The position numbers and the translations under genes were made by a program. From Fibrobacter succinogenes (lineage in GTDB: Bacteria > Fibrobacterota > Fibrobacteria > Fibrobacterales > Fibrobacteraceae): 64,000 bases of DNA. Positions 61,403 to 64,000 of this stretch are shown here, piece by piece (position 1 is the stretch's first letter; the number at the start of each line of letters is the position of its first letter). The stretch lies in assembly GCA_902762305.1 (NCBI GenBank), contig CACWNW010000014.1, positions 1 through 64,000 on the forward strand. Direction: 5' to 3'. The notes under the pieces are model-generated. The model did no database searches and was not told the origin of the DNA. It saw only the letters and a list, made by a program, of their open reading frames with translations.

Positions 61403-61420
61403 GGTAAAATTATATTTACC
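61403..61420. promoter_or_regulatory. GGTAAA-N6-TTTACC palindrome with consensus -10
   Basis: Perfect arms. On the minus strand the centre reads TATAAT (GGTAAATATAATTTTACC), a consensus -10 within the palindrome, 97 bp before exbB. Third copy in the window. An extra AGGGTAAAC half site lies at about 61392-61399. Confidence 0.55.
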
Positions 61421-61454
61421 GCCATTGAAACCCCTTTAAATGCTCAAAGAATAA

Positions 61455-61479
61455 GGGGAACCCATGAACGAGGTTCCCC
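61455..61479 (-). terminator. hairpin after the TPR gene
   Basis: Minus-strand stem GGGGAACC/GGTTCCCC followed by TTATTCTTT, 19 bp past the stop. The T tract is imperfect, so some read-through into exbB is possible. Confidence 0.6.
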
Positions 61480-61497
61480 GTAAAATAGTTTTTACCG

Positions 61498-64000
61498 CTA
61501 CTTCTTCTTGCCTTTCTTCTTAGCAGGAGCCTTCTTCTTTGCCGGTGCAGCCGGTGCGGCTTCCGGTTCAGCTTCGGGTTCGGACATAGAAGATTCGTCG
61601 GCCGTAGAGGCGGACACACCGGAGGCGAGCTGCTTCTGGAGGTCGGCGAGTTCAGCACGGAGCTTTTCGGCTTCAGCCTTAGCATCCTTGATGATGTCGC
61701 GGAACGTATTGATACGTTCTTCCGGAGTCATGACTTCAGACTTCGAAATCTGTTCGATACGAGCCTTCGTCTTGAAGTAAGTCGGGTCAGAGAACAGCGT
61801 AGACGGGTCGAACTTTTCGATCTTCGTGGCGAGAGCTTCGTTGGCTTCGTCAAGAGACTTCAAGGTTTCGAACAACTTTGCGGTCCACTGGTTGTCGATG
61901 CCGTAGTGAGCGGAAGCCTTGATACCGGTTGCGCACTGCGGGACTGCGAGTTCCTTAGCGGCATTCGACTTGTTCTGGAGTTCTTCACGGTAGGCTTCGA
62001 GGTCTTCGTGAGCGGCTTCGATAGCGTCGGCCTTCACCATCTCTTCGTAGATGTATTCCTGGACGATGGCGGCAGAGTCAGGCAGCGGAGCATGAGCGAA
62101 TGCATCGGCCACTTCGACGAACACGGCGCAACCCTGGTAGAACATTTCGATGTAGCCTTCTTCAGCTTCGATCACGTCCTTGTTGTAGAAGCCCTGGTCA
62201 CGAGCGAGGTCGATGTTCTTCTGGAAGATCGGGCGTGCCTGTTCGTAGTAGCTCGGCAGCTGCTGCACGATAGTAATACGTTCGGCAAACTTTTCTTCTT
62301 CCTTCTTCGCATTCATTTCCTGTTCGCGAATCTTGGCTGCCATGGTCACGAAGAGCATACCCATCTTGTTAGTAGCACGGAAAGTCCACTTTTCAGATGC
62401 GTAGGCAGCAGACTTGGAGTAGTGACCCATAGCCTTCTGGAGGATGTCCACCAACTGCTTAACAATCTTGGCCTTGTCCTTTTCCTTACCCTTCAGGATA
62501 ATCGGGTCCATCTTGTGGAATTCGTGTTCACCGATATAGAAGGCGGCTTCAGCCGGGATACCCGGGTCAGCGTTCTTAATCTGGAGACCGAACTTGTCGT
62601 AGTTCTTGAGGGTTGCTTCGTAGTCAGCAATAGCCTTGTCTTCTTCCTTGAGTTCCATGTAGGCACGGGCTGCACCGATGTAGGCGGCAATCAGCTTTTC
62701 CTTGTCTTCCTGGTACATCTTGAGGAAGTTGTGGTATTCCTGAGCGGCGAGGTCCCACTTCTTGGCGTTAGCATAGGCCATCGGGATGGAGAATGCTGCG
62801 TCGAGAGCGTAGGTGCTCTTCGGGTAGTCGCGAACGAGGTCCTTGGAGCAGCGGATGGCTTCGTCGGTCATCTTGGCCTCGTCGTAGCTCAAGCAGGCGC
62901 TGTACAGGAAGCTCGGAGTCTTCTCGTTCTTCGGGTAGCGCTTGTAGGCAAGTTCGTAAGTGACAGCGGCGTTCTTCTTATCCGGGATGGAGTCGTAGAC
63001 AGACGCTGCGAAGCCGATAGCCTGGAAGGCCATGGAATCCTGCGGGAAGTTGTTCGTGATGAAGAGGAACGTAGTCGCAGCCTGCTGCGGCTTGTTGTCC
63101 TTCTTGTAGGCGGAAGCGGCACGGAGCACGCCCTTCACGGTAAGCGGAGAGCTAGCATACTGCTTCGGGAGAATCATGAACGTTTCGGCAGCCTTGGTGT
63201 ACTGGTTTGCACTTTCGAAAGCAGCAGCGGCTTCGAAGATGGCCTTGTCGGCGATTTCAACCTTCGGGTAGCGCTTCACGAGGGCGAGGTAGGCGTTGGC
63301 ACCCTTCTCGAACTGCTTTTCCTTCACGGACTTTTCAGCCATCTGGTAGAGCACGAATGCGATAGCCTTTTCGGTTTCCTTGGCCATAGAGTCGTTCTTG
63401 GTGGCCTTCACCTGCGTGTACTGCTTCAACAGCCATTCGAATTCGCCGAGAGCTTCATCGAGCTGGTTGGATTCAAGGAGAGACTTGGCAAGCATCTGGC
63501 TGATGAGCAAGATGTACTGGTGGTTCGGGTACTTCTTGCGGAGTTCACGCAACACGGTAACCGCGGTGGAGAACTGCTTAGCATTGTAATGAACGAGGGC
63601 AGCGTTGTAAGAGAGTTCCGCAGCTTCCTTGTTCTGACCGAACTTCTGCATGTACTTGTCCACCTGGGCGAAGTATGCCTTCGTTTCGGGGAGGCTGTAA
63701 GCCTTGATCGTGTCGCCGTTGGCCTTGCTCTTGAGAGCGGCTTCGCGGGCCTGGTCCATCATGAGCACGGCGTTGTAGGCAGCTTCTTCCTTCTTCAGGA
63801 GGGCAGCGGAGCCGAGGGCGCGGCGGCCATAACGGGTGGTATCGGTATCGACGATCCAGTTGAACATCTTGGCGGCGTTCGCATGCTGGCCCATTTCCTG
63901 GTAGGCGGCAGCGAGGTCGATATGAACGGTGTATTCATCCCAAGTCGGTTCGTTCTTGTAACGGGTAAGGAATGCTTCGTAAGCCTTGATAGCTTCGGCA
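61498..64000 (-). CDS. tetratricopeptide-repeat envelope protein, N-terminus beyond window
   Basis: At least 834 codons, open at the window edge; the first visible residues (AEAIKAYEAFLTRY) already lie inside a TPR. Many TPR-like helix pairs follow, such as AALVHYNAKQFSTAVTVLRELRKKYPNHQ, AAAFESANQYTKAAETF and AARAYMELKEEDKAIADYEATL. The end is a coiled coil (AEAEKLRAELADLQKQLAS) and an Ala/Pro/Lys tail with AKKKAPAKKKGKKK. By position before ExbB-ExbD-AgmX it resembles the TPR proteins (GltE/AglT) of the Myxococcus gliding motor, but that is inferred from order, not close similarity. It probably resides in the periplasm; the signal peptide would lie outside the window. Confidence 0.85.
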   Translation of the reverse strand, partial: AEAIKAYEAFLTRYKNEPTWDEYTVHIDLAAAYQEMGQHANAAKMFNWIVDTDTTRYGRRALGSAALLKKEEAAYNAVLMMDQAREAALKSKANGDTIKAYSLPETKAYFAQVDKYMQKFGQNKEAAELSYNAALVHYNAKQFSTAVTVLRELRKKYPNHQYILLISQMLAKSLLESNQLDEALGEFEWLLKQYTQVKATKNDSMAKETEKAIAFVLYQMAEKSVKEKQFEKGANAYLALVKRYPKVEIADKAIFEAAAAFESANQYTKAAETFMILPKQYASSPLTVKGVLRAASAYKKDNKPQQAATTFLFITNNFPQDSMAFQAIGFAASVYDSIPDKKNAAVTYELAYKRYPKNEKTPSFLYSACLSYDEAKMTDEAIRCSKDLVRDYPKSTYALDAAFSIPMAYANAKKWDLAAQEYHNFLKMYQEDKEKLIAAYIGAARAYMELKEEDKAIADYEATLKNYDKFGLQIKNADPGIPAEAAFYIGEHEFHKMDPIILKGKEKDKAKIVKQLVDILQKAMGHYSKSAAYASEKWTFRATNKMGMLFVTMAAKIREQEMNAKKEEEKFAERITIVQQLPSYYEQARPIFQKNIDLARDQGFYNKDVIEAEEGYIEMFYQGCAVFVEVADAFAHAPLPDSAAIVQEYIYEEMVKADAIEAAHEDLEAYREELQNKSNAAKELAVPQCATGIKASAHYGIDNQWTAKLFETLKSLDEANEALATKIEKFDPSTLFSDPTYFKTKARIEQISKSEVMTPEERINTFRDIIKDAKAEAEKLRAELADLQKQLASGVSASTADESSMSEPEAEPEAAPAAPAKKKAPAKKKGKKK

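Overview
The window looks like chromosome from a Gram-negative member of the Fibrobacter lineage (FCB group). This is inference from protein style: a serine-linker CotH lipoprotein, a minor-pilin operon ending in a 2233-residue pilin-like protein, MORN/YwqK lipoproteins, AgmX/TonB-ExbBD clusters, and TAnnTTTG-type promoter elements like those known from Bacteroidetes. Three normally essential or single-copy genes (pheS, rmlB, holB) each carry one frame-breaking internal loss. That pattern points to a draft or metagenome assembly rather than true decay. No phage, insertion sequence or CRISPR array was seen.

Layout. 1-5.5 kb: cut-off secreted protein, GNAT acetyltransferase, tRNA-Leu(CAG), a secreted hydrolase with two membrane proteins of unknown role, and a YwqK-repeat lipoprotein. 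5.5-7.8 kb: a three-gene minus-strand cassette (small precursor-like protein with an Ile5-Val3 run, radical SAM/SPASM enzyme, and a SPASM-like partner lacking the radical SAM cysteines). This is the best candidate for an undescribed system, a ribosomally made and modified peptide (RiPP). 8.1-10.8 kb: PPOX/NimA-like protein, a secreted ExbD-domain paralogue, and pheS set among palindromic repeats. 10.8-16.5 kb: envelope polysaccharide genes manC, wza, wzb, rmlC, rmlB, rmlA. 16.5-23.4 kb: a Ski2-like helicase, a metal-efflux permease with its SmtB-type repressor and operator, ispD, a structured RNA candidate, and an Rpn-family nuclease. 23.5-32.8 kb: minor pilin operon. 32.9-43 kb: tRNA-Leu(TAA), recJ, holB, envC-like, ftsX, ybbR, tsaD, birA. 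43.2-45.7 kb: late menaquinone genes (menG, ubiX, ubiA family). 45.9-50.8 kb: CotH lipoprotein, tRNA-Phe, HD-GYP phosphodiesterase, tRNA-Ser, comF. 50.9-56.4 kb: rod-shape operon mreB-mreC-mreD-mrdA-rodA. 56.4-64 kb: an energised envelope cluster (TPR protein, ExbB, two ExbD-type proteins, AgmX/TonB-like protein) followed by an outer-membrane barrel and a small lipoprotein.

How the parts work together. Much of the window builds or energises the cell envelope. The mre/mrd operon and ftsX/envC direct wall growth and division. The rml, manC, wza and wzb genes make and export surface glycan. The pilin operon and CotH protein decorate the surface. The ExbBD/AgmX cluster probably couples proton flow to an outer-membrane or surface process. 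Repeats of interest: a 93-bp dispersed element in two copies with a compensated hairpin, three 36-bp hairpin units around pheS, and three copies of a GGTAAA-N6-TTTACC palindrome, each about 100-140 bp upstream of an envelope gene start.
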